Origin: CAYVQA01 sp045119035 | GTDB taxonomy: Bacteria > Bacillota_I > Bacilli_A > ML615J-28 > CAG-313 | DNA length: 50,841 nucleotides | Direction: 5' to 3' | Assembly: GCA_045119035.1 (NCBI GenBank) | Contig: JBGVCU010000021.1 | Span: 1 to 50,841 of the forward strand | Shown: positions 1 to 9,020 of the stretch, piece by piece | Layout of the letters: the number at the start of each line of letters is the position of its first letter | Numbering within the stretch: the first letter of the stretch is position 1 | Notes under the pieces: generated by a model | Told to the model about the DNA's origin: nothing | Database searches by the model: none | What the model saw: the letters and a program-made list of their open reading frames with translations, nothing else | Translations under genes and position numbers: made by a program

Positions 1-525
1 TTATTGGTCTTTATCTCAAAAAACTGAATCATCTATATGTTGTATTTAACATACCTAGCAAACAAAGTCAATGCTTTATCTTTAAAATCACCTATCATCT
101 ATATGTTGTATTTAACATACCTAGCAAACATGTTAACTTTAATGTTAACAATTTGCTTTATCATCTATATGTTGTATTTAACATACCTAGCAAACGTTTA
201 TCGCTTTATGATTACCCTTTTCCATATCATCTATATGTTGTATTTAACATACCTAGCAAACTGCTTGTCAATGTTATTCTGATGAAAGTTAATCATCTAT
301 ATGTTGTATTTAACATACCTAGCAAACTACTTTACTTGGAGTTATCATAGCTAATAAATCATCTATATGTTGTATTTAACATACCTAGCAAACACGAGCT
401 ACTGGACGTCCGTTAGCATCTTCATCATCTATATGTTGTATTTAACATACCTAGCAAACAATATTAATAGTAATTAATGAGTTTTTAACATCATCTATAT
501 GTTGTATTTAACATACCTAGCAAAC
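1..525 (-). CRISPR. Type II-A CRISPR array, 8 repeats, open at left edge
   Basis: Eight identical 36-bp repeats begin at 28, 94, 160, 226, 292, 358, 424 and 490, separated by seven spacers of exactly 30 bp. Bases 1-27 look like most of another spacer, so the array probably continues beyond the window. In crRNA orientation (minus strand) the repeat starts GTTTGCTAGGTATG, the usual GTTT start of type II-A repeats. The leader and csn2 lie on the right, so the spacer at 460-489 is the newest. No repeat shows a mutation. Reading frames that appear across the repeats are artefacts of the repetition. Confidence 0.98.
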
Positions 526-576
526 CTCAAAATAAATTTGCGGCCTGCTAGTTAACCTTTTCATATGTTAATACAT
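526..576 (-). promoter_or_regulatory. CRISPR leader with repeat-proximal anchor motif
   Basis: This is the gap between the csn2 stop and the first repeat. Read on the minus strand, its last seven bases before the repeat are TTTTGAG, one mismatch from the ATTTGAG leader-anchoring motif known to direct spacer acquisition in streptococcal type II-A systems. That fixes the leader end and the polarity of the array. No clear array promoter is visible in the short gap, so transcription may come from inside csn2 or from the cas operon. Confidence 0.75.
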
Positions 577-1206
577 TTAAATTATACACCAATCATCATC
601 AATATACAAAGTATTTTGTTTATTTTTTTGACAAAAAATTATATCAACCAGATTAATATTCAAAAGTTTTAATTCTCTTGTTAATAATTGTTCTTCATCT
701 TCTTTTAGTAAATTTGTCAATCCAAAAGATATAATAAATGAATTTTTAAATACATCATTATATACTTTAATATAATTTACTAGTCTTTCCAAGTAATCTT
801 CTGATTCATAATACAAAATTCCTAGACATGAAAATAATTTCTTAAGATCAATTTCTTTTTCAAAATCTAATGGCATTTCATCGAATGTTAATTCATTAAT
901 GAATTCAAACAACTTTGTTTCAATACTATTAAATGTTTCATTTAATGGAGATAATATTTTTAATTCTAATTTTTTATATAGTGCTTTGATTAATTTTGGA
1001 TCATTTATATTCAGTTCAAAAGGATTATAGATGATTAATGTATTTTTCTCTAAATCTGCATTATTATTATTTATACTTAAAATAAAATTATCACTTAGTT
1101 TTAATGATATAGTCCTATAAATAACTTGATTATCAATATAAATTTTATCGATAGGGTTTTCTAATTTCAAGACATAATTAATTGGCTCAATGTATATTTT
1201 TTTCAT
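577..1206 (-). CDS. csn2: Csn2 spacer-acquisition protein
   Basis: This 209-residue protein begins MKKIYIEPINYVL and is last in the cas9-cas1-cas2-csn2 order that defines subtype II-A. Csn2 forms a ring around double-stranded DNA ends and works with Cas1, Cas2 and Cas9 when new spacers are captured. Length and position fit the family; sequence conservation in Csn2 is low, so context carries much of the call. Its ATG overlaps the cas2 stop by 4 bp (ATGA), which indicates translational coupling. The array leader follows about 50 bp after its stop. Confidence 0.9.
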   Translation of the reverse strand: MKKIYIEPINYVLKLENPIDKIYIDNQVIYRTISLKLSDNFILSINNNNADLEKNTLIIYNPFELNINDPKLIKALYKKLELKILSPLNETFNSIETKLFEFINELTFDEMPLDFEKEIDLKKLFSCLGILYYESEDYLERLVNYIKVYNDVFKNSFIISFGLTNLLKEDEEQLLTRELKLLNINLVDIIFCQKNKQNTLYIDDDWCII

Positions 1207-1523
1207 AATAAAACTACTCTTTCTATAGAATTCACAACATCTGTCTTGTTAATGCCACATAAAAAATCAATTGAAGAAAATTGTTTTTCAGTTATATTCA
1301 TAAGCATAACACTACCTTTTGAAGGTAACATATTCATTATTTTATTTTTAACAAAATAAGCAGCTTGATTATCAATCACCATTTTTACATATACGGATTT
1401 TTGCAACATATAAAAGCCTTCTTTTTTTAAGTTTTTTACAAATTTTCTATATTCTTTTAATTCAGAAGTTGTATTCATAGGCAAATCAAAAAACAATAAT
1501 AAACGCATATATCTATAACTCAT
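1203..1523 (-). CDS. cas2: CRISPR-associated endonuclease Cas2
   Basis: This 106-residue protein has the Cas2 ferredoxin-like start: residues 1-15 read MSYRYMRLLLFFDLP, with the conserved first-strand aspartate (FDLP). The segment around residues 24-50 (EYRKFVKNLKKEGF then LQKSVYVK) matches the usual Cas2 helix and second strand. Cas2 bridges two Cas1 dimers in the integrase complex. The start overlaps the end of cas1 by 11 bp and the stop (TGA) overlaps the csn2 start, so all four cas genes form one transcription unit. Confidence 0.95.
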   Translation of the reverse strand: MSYRYMRLLLFFDLPMNTTSELKEYRKFVKNLKKEGFYMLQKSVYVKMVIDNQAAYFVKNKIMNMLPSKGSVMLMNITEKQFSSIDFLCGINKTDVVNSIERVVLL

Positions 1524-2388
1524 ACTTTATAAATTTAATTTTATCAATATCTCCTGTTAATAAATAATTCATCATATCTTCTACATATAACCTAATCGCA
1601 TTATCTAAATAAAATTCTTTATCATTATAAATGACTTTAGTAGAAAGAATATTAATAAAAAATGATTTATAATTGATTTCATTTACTTCACCGTTAATAA
1701 CAAATTTATCGATATAAGGTCTTAGTGGTTCCATTAAATCACATGATAAATTAAAAGAATTCGATTCTCCTATATGATGAATTCCGAGTTCGGTTAAGTA
1801 ACCTAATATTTTAACCTCTCTATTTATAGATGATAAAATTATTGAATATCCATAATTTAAGTATTTATTAATTACATCGTTTTTGTTTTTACGGATAAAA
1901 TCTTTTCCAAATAATGCATTAAAATATACTTTTGCACTATGGCCTTCACGATTTGTTTCATCGTGAATCATGACATTATTCATATAATTTAACAGCTTAT
2001 CATATTCATAAGTTTTATTTTGAAATTTTAAATTTATAGCTTGATTTTCGATTTTCTTCTTAATAATCTGCTGCCATAAATATCCTTTAACATCATTAGA
2101 AAAATTCATTTGATCTTTAATTTTGCGATAAGAATAAAAATTATTCTGATAAGGAACAATTTCGCCAGCCGGATTATGTTCATCATCAATGAAAAGAATT
2201 TTTACTTTTCTTTTGATTAACTCTGATATTAATGAAGTTGTGATAGACACTTGTAATGAATTAATTACAAGTGTCTTTATTTCATCAACTAACACCCTAA
2301 TTGTTTCATCAGTTTTACGACACACTAAATAATTTAACGAATATTCTAATTTACATCGATTTTCAACAATTATAGTTCTAAAAGACAT
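1513..2388 (-). CDS. cas1: CRISPR integrase Cas1 (type II)
   Basis: The 291-residue protein begins MSFRTIIVENRCKLEYSLNY, a typical type II Cas1 N-terminus. It carries the expected helical catalytic region, including HDETNREGHSAKVYFNALFG (about residues 141-160; the glutamate is a likely metal ligand) and GIHHIGESNSFNLSCDL (histidine and aspartate side of the site). Cas1 integrates protospacers at the leader-repeat junction. Its start overlaps the cas9 stop by one base (TAATG), and its length is normal for subtype II-A. Confidence 0.95.
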   Translation of the reverse strand: MSFRTIIVENRCKLEYSLNYLVCRKTDETIRVLVDEIKTLVINSLQVSITTSLISELIKRKVKILFIDDEHNPAGEIVPYQNNFYSYRKIKDQMNFSNDVKGYLWQQIIKKKIENQAINLKFQNKTYEYDKLLNYMNNVMIHDETNREGHSAKVYFNALFGKDFIRKNKNDVINKYLNYGYSIILSSINREVKILGYLTELGIHHIGESNSFNLSCDLMEPLRPYIDKFVINGEVNEINYKSFFINILSTKVIYNDKEFYLDNAIRLYVEDMMNYLLTGDIDKIKFIKYEL

Positions 2389-5300
2389 TATTCTGGAACC
2401 TCGAATAATACCTTTCTATAATATCCAGTTACAGATTCAGAAATTAATTTCATTTTAGATCTTAATTTATTTGATATACGTAATTTTCCGGAATTTTTTG
2501 ACATATTAATTAAAGTTAAATCACATGTTTGCATAGTATTAGTTAAAAGCAACTTTAATAATTCAGTATTTATCGCAACCATATCTATAACAGTAAATTT
2601 GTTTAATTCAACATTCATATATTCATAGATATTTTTTATAGCATTAAATGAATATTTATCTAAAGTAAATTTCTTTTTTATTTCATTATATAAATCTACC
2701 ATTTCTCTTTTATATAATAAAATCGGTGAATTTTCAGCTCTTGCACCAGAAACTTCTATTTTTTCTTCATCATAATACATTTTTATTTTATTAATACTAT
2801 TTTTGTTGTATTTTTCAAGTTTTTTAATAACATTTATGTAATATTTACTAAAATATCTATCATATAGATTTACTATTAAATATTGTTTATCAGATTTTCC
2901 ACTAACTAAATATTTTCTTTTTTCATCCTCAATAACAACTTTCGTTTTAATATTATCACATACAATTTTATAATCCTTATATCCAACACTATTTAAATAT
3001 TCATTAACATTATTTTGATTATCATACATCTTTGGAATAGCTTCTAAAATATACTCTTTTTGACCTTTTTTATTAATATTTTCAACAATTACATATTTTG
3101 AATAAGAATATGATGTTATTGCCCCATATCTACTCATATCTGATAATGGACCATTTTGTTTCAAAGGAACAGTACCTTGACCAGCAGGTAATATAGTAGT
3201 TTTACCGTATAATACATTAGAGTTATATGTTCTTGTTGTTTCGTTAACGTCAAATCTTTCATATAGATTTTTATTAACTAATTTAATAGTTTCTTCTTTA
3301 TTCCAAATGATTTTATCTTTATATTTTCGATCATATTTTAATAAAGTTGAAATATTCATAGTTAAATGTTTTTCCTTAAAGCGATAGTAGTCTGAAATAC
3401 TATAAAAACTATTATATGTGAAATAATTATTTATTGTTCTTCCAATTACTACATTTAAATATGCATCATGCGCATGATGGAAATTATTTGCAAGTCTAGA
3501 TTTAGGCCAATCAAATAATTGTCTAGCAATACTAATATTTTCAGATTTAGAAAAAACAATATCAGTTGGATTAATATTATCTTTATATTTTAATACCTGT
3601 ATTAATCCTTTTACTGCTTGGTTTGTTGAAACAAGTTGTCTATTAACAAATCCTTCTAATTCTTCTTTTTTAATCTCTTTTTTTGTTAATCTATTATATT
3701 TTTGTTTTTGTATTAAACCTAAATCATAAAGTTTCTTATAAAATGACATGATATTAGGATTTAAAAATTTATTATCTAACTCAAATAAAAAATTATCACC
3801 CTTACGTTCGTTATAAGATTTTAAAACTAAGACTCTATTACTAATAGAATCATCTTTAATTAAAGATTGTGGATAAATATGATCTATATCATACATATTA
3901 TTATTACTTAATAGTATTCCTAAATCAATCGGTTCAAATGAATACATACAACGACCAAGCTGAGTAAAATATAAGAATAAAGCATCAGATTTTAATTTAT
4001 CTTGATTATTATCTAACTCCTTATTTAACTTATTAAAATCAACATTTAACTCTTTTGCAATTGATTTACAATTTTTATATAAATCTTTTAACTTTTCATA
4101 TCTTGAGTGTTTAATTTCTTTTTTTGCTAAATTAGTTCTTGTACATTCTACATAATATTTATCAAAATCTGTTTTTAAAATCTTCTTTAATTCTTGAATG
4201 ATAGAATATGCTTGTACAAGCGATCTTTTCATTTTTGGAGAAACTAAAGAATGTTTATTTAAAAAATCTTCAACAGTTTCTTCATTATCATCATTTAAAT
4301 TACTAGAATTATATTCATCAATAATATCTATTAATCTATATTCACTTGAATATAATATTTCTTGTAAATTATAACTCGTTTTTTTCATAACATCAATTAC
4401 AGTACCTTCTAATTCACCAGTACTGTGATTCATTAAAGTTATTTCATTTAATAATCTATTTGATAGACTTGAGTACCCTTTATAATATAAATCTTTAATT
4501 TGCTTTATTTCGCTATTTGATAAACCATAAACTTTTCTTAATCTATTTTCTAAAATCTTTTTATCTTCAAAAATAACAATATCTTTTATAATTTTTTCAA
4601 CAAAATCTAATTTATTGTCTACTATATCACCAAGTATTTCTTTAAATTTTATATATGAAGCCATATTACAATTTATTTCAGGAAGGTCTTTTAAAAGCGA
4701 AGTTTTAATAACAACATTCCCGAAATTACTGTGTAGGTAAGTTACAATATCTTTTCTTGTCGGTTTTTTTATTTTTAAAAATACATCTTCAAACAACTTA
4801 TTTTTTACATTACAATCAATTAATGATCCATTAATACTTATTTTATTTAAATATGAAAAGCAATTATATGTAGAAAAAATAATAGAATTCTTTGGCAAAC
4901 AATAATCATCATCACCTTTTAAATAAGTACATTTATTTTGCATTCTATGTATAAATTCTGTTGCTGTAGTATCAATATCTACCACTTTATCAAAATTCCA
5001 TGGATATATTTTATCATTAGCTCTTACAACCCAACTTTTATCAGATTTTGTGTTTAAAGGTCCAATATAATAAGGAATTACAAATTTAAAAATTGAAATA
5101 ATTTTTTCATAATTTGATATTCCCGAACCATCAACTATATTTAAAAAATCCCAATGAACTTTTTGATTATCTAAAATACATTTTAATTCATATAAATGAA
5201 GTTGCATAGGTAATGATCCGTTCTGATTAGATCTTTGTTTTGCTAAAAAATCACCATTGTCAATCTTAGTTCTATAATAATGAATTTCTTCTAAAGCATC

Positions 5301-6509
5301 TTCAGAACTAACTTGATTAAGTAAAGAATTTATATATTTGTAAAACTCATCTTTACTACAATGTGAAAATCTTTCAACTTTACCCAATTTACTAGTGCTA
5401 TTCATACCAATATAAGAAACATAGTTATTAAGTTCTTTTTTATAAGTTCTAAAACATTCATCATACTTTTCAGGTAAATATTGTTTAATAAAATTTTTAA
5501 ATCTATTTAAATCATCATTATGTTCTTCATATTTTTGTTTCATTGATTGACTAATGCTTTTACTATCACCTAATAATTGAATAATAAAATAAAAATCTAT
5601 TACTGATTTAACATTTTTTACAAACTCAAGTAAAATAGAAAGTTCTGGTATCTTAGTACAGCAATCATCAATATCACTTTCTAAACTATCACTATTTACT
5701 ACAATTTCACATTTTTCATATTTGTTATCTTTAACGATATTTAAATTAGCAAAATTACATTTACCACTTATTAATAAAGGTATAATACACTCATTTAATA
5801 AAGTTTTACTACCAGCATTAAATAATGTTTTTAAGTTATTCTTCTTTTCAAACTTACTAGATTTTTCTAACATAATTTTATTAAATTCTTCTAAAAAATC
5901 TTCAGTAACAATCAAAGGTTCAAAATAAGAATCAAAATCTTCGAATTCATTTTGTAAATCGACGCTTATAGAATTCAATTCATTAAAAAACACTTTAATA
6001 CTAGAAAAATCTGAGGTATTAAAAATTTCTCCAGAATGTAAAAAGTTACCTCGATACTTTAGAATATTATGTAAAGCTAAATATAAAAATCTAATATCAC
6101 CCTTTTTTTCAGTTGTCATTAAGTGATTTCTTAAATGATATATTGTAGGAAATTCATCAAAAAATTCCTTATCAGTATATTCATCAACAAATAAATTATG
6201 GATATTATTATGTTTTTTATCTTCTAGGTGATAAAATGAAGTGTCTAAACGTTCAAAGAAATAAGGATCTACTTTATTAATCTCATCTTGAAATATATCT
6301 CTAAGTAATCTAATTCTTTGCTTTCTTCTAGCAAGTCTTCTTCTATTTGCTCTAAAACTTCTTCTTGAAGATGCATCATTAGATTCTTCAAACATTCTAA
6401 CTCCCCAAAAAGTGAATCCGTTCTTTTTAACTAATTGATTATTTTCATCAACTACAGCCCAACCAACAGAGTTCGTTCCAATATCTAATCCTAAACTATA
6501 TTTATTCAT
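2388..6509 (-). CDS. cas9: Cas9 RNA-guided endonuclease, subtype II-A
   Basis: The 1373-residue protein is full length for long type II-A Cas9 (SpCas9 has 1368). RuvC-I is at the N-terminus (YSLGLDIGTNSVGWAV, catalytic D9), followed by the arginine-rich bridge helix (RRSFRANRRRLARRKQRIR). The HNH nuclease shows YDIDHIYPQS with the catalytic DxDH, and RuvC-III shows NNFHHAHDAYLNVVIGR. The C-terminal PAM-interacting part ends in VTGYYRKVLFEV, alignable with the SITGLYETRIDL segment of SpCas9, but the two PAM-reading arginines of SpCas9 (R1333, R1335) do not appear conserved. AGGAGG lies 8-9 bases before the ATG. Transcription probably starts in the short region shared with the divergent tracrRNA promoter. 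Confidence 0.98.
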   Translation of the reverse strand: MNKYSLGLDIGTNSVGWAVVDENNQLVKKNGFTFWGVRMFEESNDASSRRSFRANRRRLARRKQRIRLLRDIFQDEINKVDPYFFERLDTSFYHLEDKKHNNIHNLFVDEYTDKEFFDEFPTIYHLRNHLMTTEKKGDIRFLYLALHNILKYRGNFLHSGEIFNTSDFSSIKVFFNELNSISVDLQNEFEDFDSYFEPLIVTEDFLEEFNKIMLEKSSKFEKKNNLKTLFNAGSKTLLNECIIPLLISGKCNFANLNIVKDNKYEKCEIVVNSDSLESDIDDCCTKIPELSILLEFVKNVKSVIDFYFIIQLLGDSKSISQSMKQKYEEHNDDLNRFKNFIKQYLPEKYDECFRTYKKELNNYVSYIGMNSTSKLGKVERFSHCSKDEFYKYINSLLNQVSSEDALEEIHYYRTKIDNGDFLAKQRSNQNGSLPMQLHLYELKCILDNQKVHWDFLNIVDGSGISNYEKIISIFKFVIPYYIGPLNTKSDKSWVVRANDKIYPWNFDKVVDIDTTATEFIHRMQNKCTYLKGDDDYCLPKNSIIFSTYNCFSYLNKISINGSLIDCNVKNKLFEDVFLKIKKPTRKDIVTYLHSNFGNVVIKTSLLKDLPEINCNMASYIKFKEILGDIVDNKLDFVEKIIKDIVIFEDKKILENRLRKVYGLSNSEIKQIKDLYYKGYSSLSNRLLNEITLMNHSTGELEGTVIDVMKKTSYNLQEILYSSEYRLIDIIDEYNSSNLNDDNEETVEDFLNKHSLVSPKMKRSLVQAYSIIQELKKILKTDFDKYYVECTRTNLAKKEIKHSRYEKLKDLYKNCKSIAKELNVDFNKLNKELDNNQDKLKSDALFLYFTQLGRCMYSFEPIDLGILLSNNNMYDIDHIYPQSLIKDDSISNRVLVLKSYNERKGDNFLFELDNKFLNPNIMSFYKKLYDLGLIQKQKYNRLTKKEIKKEELEGFVNRQLVSTNQAVKGLIQVLKYKDNINPTDIVFSKSENISIARQLFDWPKSRLANNFHHAHDAYLNVVIGRTINNYFTYNSFYSISDYYRFKEKHLTMNISTLLKYDRKYKDKIIWNKEETIKLVNKNLYERFDVNETTRTYNSNVLYGKTTILPAGQGTVPLKQNGPLSDMSRYGAITSYSYSKYVIVENINKKGQKEYILEAIPKMYDNQNNVNEYLNSVGYKDYKIVCDNIKTKVVIEDEKRKYLVSGKSDKQYLIVNLYDRYFSKYYINVIKKLEKYNKNSINKIKMYYDEEKIEVSGARAENSPILLYKREMVDLYNEIKKKFTLDKYSFNAIKNIYEYMNVELNKFTVIDMVAINTELLKLLLTNTMQTCDLTLINMSKNSGKLRISNKLRSKMKLISESVTGYYRKVLFEVPE

Positions 6510-6525
6510 TAATTTATCCTCCTAC

Positions 6526-6554
6526 TTGACAAACAATTTATTTTACTATATAAT
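6526..6554 (+). promoter_or_regulatory. tracrRNA promoter
   Basis: TTGACA at 6526-6531 and TATAAT at 6549-6554 are both perfect sigma-A hexamers separated by exactly 17 bp. The predicted start is near 6561, which is the first base of the anti-repeat. The promoter lies just upstream of cas9 and points away from it. Confidence 0.9.
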
Positions 6555-6560
6555 ATAAGT

Positions 6561-6628
6561 GTATTTAACATACCGAGTGCAAATAAGCATTTTGCAAAAA
6601 CTTTAGACCTGGTTGCAGGTCTTTTTTT
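6561..6628 (+). ncRNA. tracrRNA: tracrRNA (compact)
   Basis: Bases 6561-6574 (GTATTTAACATACC) are a perfect complement of part of the crRNA repeat. After a GAGT bulge, GCAAAT pairs with the repeat start GTTTGC. A small nexus-like hairpin follows (GCA TTT TGC, 6587-6595), then a 7-bp terminator hairpin (AGACCTG/CAGGTCT, 6605-6622) with a T-run. The predicted RNA is only about 68 nt and starts directly at the anti-repeat, so there is no 5' extension and only one 3' hairpin besides the nexus. It guides crRNA maturation and Cas9 loading. Ends are inferred from the promoter and terminator. Confidence 0.88.
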
Positions 6629-6632
6629 ATAC

Positions 6633-6657
6633 AAAAAAATGTCTACTAAAGTAGACA
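6633..6657 (-). terminator. Intrinsic terminator after the mazG-like gene
   Basis: TGTCTAC-TTTA-GTAGACA forms a perfect 7-bp stem on the minus strand and is followed by seven Ts. It lies about 150 bases past the stop of the mazG-like gene and shields the tracrRNA/cas9 region from read-through. Confidence 0.75.
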
Positions 6658-6785
6658 AGAAATTTGAAATATTTGTAATATAATATACCCAAAAATAATA
6701 AATTTATTGCCCTTCTAACAAAATTATACAACTTAAAAAACTAATTGTCAAATAATATAACATTTAAATATTTTATATAAAATAT

Positions 6786-6817
6786 AAATTGGTATAGCTT
6801 AGAAGCTATACCAATTT
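6786..6817 (-). terminator. Perfect 15-bp inverted repeat at the mazG-like stop
   Basis: AAATTGGTATAGCTT and its exact reverse complement are separated by two bases. The structure overlaps the TAG stop of the mazG-like gene (6806-6808). On the minus strand it is followed by TATATTTTATAT rather than a clean T-run, so it may be a weak terminator or an RNA 3'-end stabiliser working with the terminator at 6633-6657. Confidence 0.6.
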
Positions 6818-7135
6818 ATCATATTTAGTAGAAACACCTTTAGCTTTATCTATAGGATATTTCTTTTCTGTTTTATTCATTTTATTATTCATTATTTCTA
6901 TAATATCTACATCTAATACCATAGACATTTGAATACAATAATTCATTACATCAGCAAGTTCTTCTTTAACAGCTTCAATATTATAATTAGTATCACTCCA
7001 TTGAAAACATTCTAATAATTCATTTGCTTCAATAGATATTGATTTTGCAAGATTTGATGGTGTATGAAATTGATCCCAATCTCTATCTTTATTAAATTTA
7101 TCTATTCTTTGTTTTAAAATATCTAGTTTTTCCAT
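6806..7135 (-). CDS. MazG-like nucleotide pyrophosphohydrolase
   Basis: This 109-residue all-helical protein carries the metal-binding signature of MazG/dCTPase-type pyrophosphohydrolases: SIEANELLECFQW (the ExxE pair, about residues 34-46) and KEELADVMNYCIQM (the second E...D pair, about residues 57-70). The family hydrolyses (d)NTPs to monophosphates and pyrophosphate. It starts one base after the stop of the nuclease-helicase gene, so the two are clearly co-transcribed. Here a role in nucleotide-pool control linked to defence is more likely than housekeeping, but that is inference. Confidence 0.85.
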   Translation of the reverse strand: MEKLDILKQRIDKFNKDRDWDQFHTPSNLAKSISIEANELLECFQWSDTNYNIEAVKEELADVMNYCIQMSMVLDVDIIEIMNNKMNKTEKKYPIDKAKGVSTKYDKLV

Positions 7136-7136
7136 A

Positions 7137-9020
7137 TTAATCCTCTATAGCAACATTAATCATTTCACTAATATGATTTAATAAGTTTTTATCTTCACAA
7201 TAAATATAGCAACCTTTTTGCCCTCTCGATAATAAAGTTCTATAAGTATTCTTTATTATCTTATCTGCCAATGAATAATTTTTTGTTGTTTTGATACCTT
7301 TTAATGAAGTATCTGTTTTTGCTCTTTTTCTAAAATCAGAAATTACTTGGTTATTTTCAAATCTTAAATCTTGTCCAATTATTACGCCTACATAATCAAA
7401 CTCTAATCCTTGTGAAGTATGAATACATCCTACTTCATTAAATGAATCTTCATCAATTGCCCATGTATTTGTATTACCAAAGTTCCATTTTGCTTTAAAG
7501 TTATTTTCTAATTCAATATCATAAATATCTTCATATGGATTATTTTTTGTAATCCAGTTATAACAATATCCAGCTAATAATCTTGATTTATTATTTATAT
7601 CGTTTTTAATTTTTAATTGTTGTTTTAATTTATTTGGATTTGAAAATAATCTAACTTCATAATCTAGATCAAATTTTTCATTTTTGCTATTTAATAATGA
7701 ATCTAAAAAATTTAAATAACTATCACTACCGTTACATCTAAATTGAGATATAAGATTTAATTCTTCCCCCTTATATACTATACTTCCTTCTTCTTTAGCA
7801 TAATATTCAATTAAATCTATTGAACCAATATCAGATGTAGTTACTTTTTGTTTTTCATCAATTAAAAATACTGATACTTTTGATGAATGAATAATTTCTT
7901 TAATTTGGTTTTCACCATAGTTTTGAAATATTCCTGATTTTGCATTTAATCGATGTGCTTCATCAGCAATTAAACAATCAAAGAAATTATTAGGTACATT
8001 AACAAATTGACCAGACCCTTTAAATAAATTACTAATATAATTATTCTTATAATTATCTTGTCTTAATTTTCTAAAATAAACGTTACGTGGTGCTGCATTT
8101 TTGGTTACATAGTTTACAGAATAACCTTTTTGAATTAAATCACATAATAATTTTACTGCTACTACACTTTTACCCGTTCCAGGTCCACCTTCAATTATAA
8201 TTGTGTATTTTTGATTTAAACCATTAATAGAGTTTGAATTTCTTAATGATTTTTCTAATAATTTTTTAACTGTTTCGTATGCTACTTTTTGTTCATCTAT
8301 TAGATAAAATTCTTGATTTCCTTTTAGCATAGAAGAAAGAGAATCTTGTAATGCTTTTGCTGGTTTTAATTTACCATTTTCTATTTTCATTAAAATATCA
8401 ATATTGTCTTTTTTCTTAATATATGTTTTAATAAAATTTCTTAATTTTACAATATCATTATTTAAAAATACAGGAGCAAGTTCTAATGCATCTTTATATA
8501 AAACATTATCGATATTATTTCTGTTTTCTTCTTTAAAGTTATGTAAATATGCACAGGGTTTTAAAGTAATTTCTTCACTATATACATCTATATTAAAATT
8601 CTCAATTATTTTAGCATAACTATATGCTTGATATGAGGGATGACATACTGCACGTTCTGCTCCTCCAGTGAATGCTCTTACAATATCTGGACGTTGAGTT
8701 GGAGTACAATTTTCCCATTGTTTTAATTCTACCACAATAACATTATTATTACCTTCATCATCGCATCCAGCAAGCAGAAAATCTACTCTTTTTGATGTTA
8801 AAGGAATTTGATATTCAATAGCCAATTTACATTCATTAGAAATATCATCATCGTCTAAAACATTTCTCATATACATAAGAGAATTAGCCCATGATCTATA
8901 TTCAGCTAAATTTGAATGAGATATATTATTTAATCTAAAAGATTCTTCAATCTTATCAGCAATATATCCATTTCTAATATCATCAATGAACCCACCTTTT
9001 GTATTTTCATAAATAATCAT
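7137..9020 (-). CDS. DUF2075-type helicase with N-terminal nuclease-like domain
   Basis: The 627-residue protein has an N-terminal PD-(D/E)XK-like segment (KRVDFLLAG, then VIVVELKQW, with D80 and E98-x-K100). A superfamily 1-like helicase core follows: Walker A GGPGTGKS (about 278-285), DEAH box ADEAHR (about 352-357), SQFRCNGSD, HTSQGLEFDYVGVIIG, and the arginine-finger region NTYRTLLSRGQKGCYIY. This arrangement matches proteins annotated as DUF2075/Schlafen-type DNA/RNA helicases. It likely acts on foreign nucleic acid with the adjacent MazG-like enzyme. RBS AAGGTGAC lies just before the ATG. Confidence 0.85.
   Translation of the reverse strand: MIIYENTKGGFIDDIRNGYIADKIEESFRLNNISHSNLAEYRSWANSLMYMRNVLDDDDISNECKLAIEYQIPLTSKRVDFLLAGCDDEGNNNVIVVELKQWENCTPTQRPDIVRAFTGGAERAVCHPSYQAYSYAKIIENFNIDVYSEEITLKPCAYLHNFKEENRNNIDNVLYKDALELAPVFLNNDIVKLRNFIKTYIKKKDNIDILMKIENGKLKPAKALQDSLSSMLKGNQEFYLIDEQKVAYETVKKLLEKSLRNSNSINGLNQKYTIIIEGGPGTGKSVVAVKLLCDLIQKGYSVNYVTKNAAPRNVYFRKLRQDNYKNNYISNLFKGSGQFVNVPNNFFDCLIADEAHRLNAKSGIFQNYGENQIKEIIHSSKVSVFLIDEKQKVTTSDIGSIDLIEYYAKEEGSIVYKGEELNLISQFRCNGSDSYLNFLDSLLNSKNEKFDLDYEVRLFSNPNKLKQQLKIKNDINNKSRLLAGYCYNWITKNNPYEDIYDIELENNFKAKWNFGNTNTWAIDEDSFNEVGCIHTSQGLEFDYVGVIIGQDLRFENNQVISDFRKRAKTDTSLKGIKTTKNYSLADKIIKNTYRTLLSRGQKGCYIYCEDKNLLNHISEMINVAIED

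Noticed and set aside
37..350. Plus-strand frames coding for a repeating peptide
   Set aside because: They are direct translations of the 36-bp CRISPR repeats and spacers, with no ribosome site.
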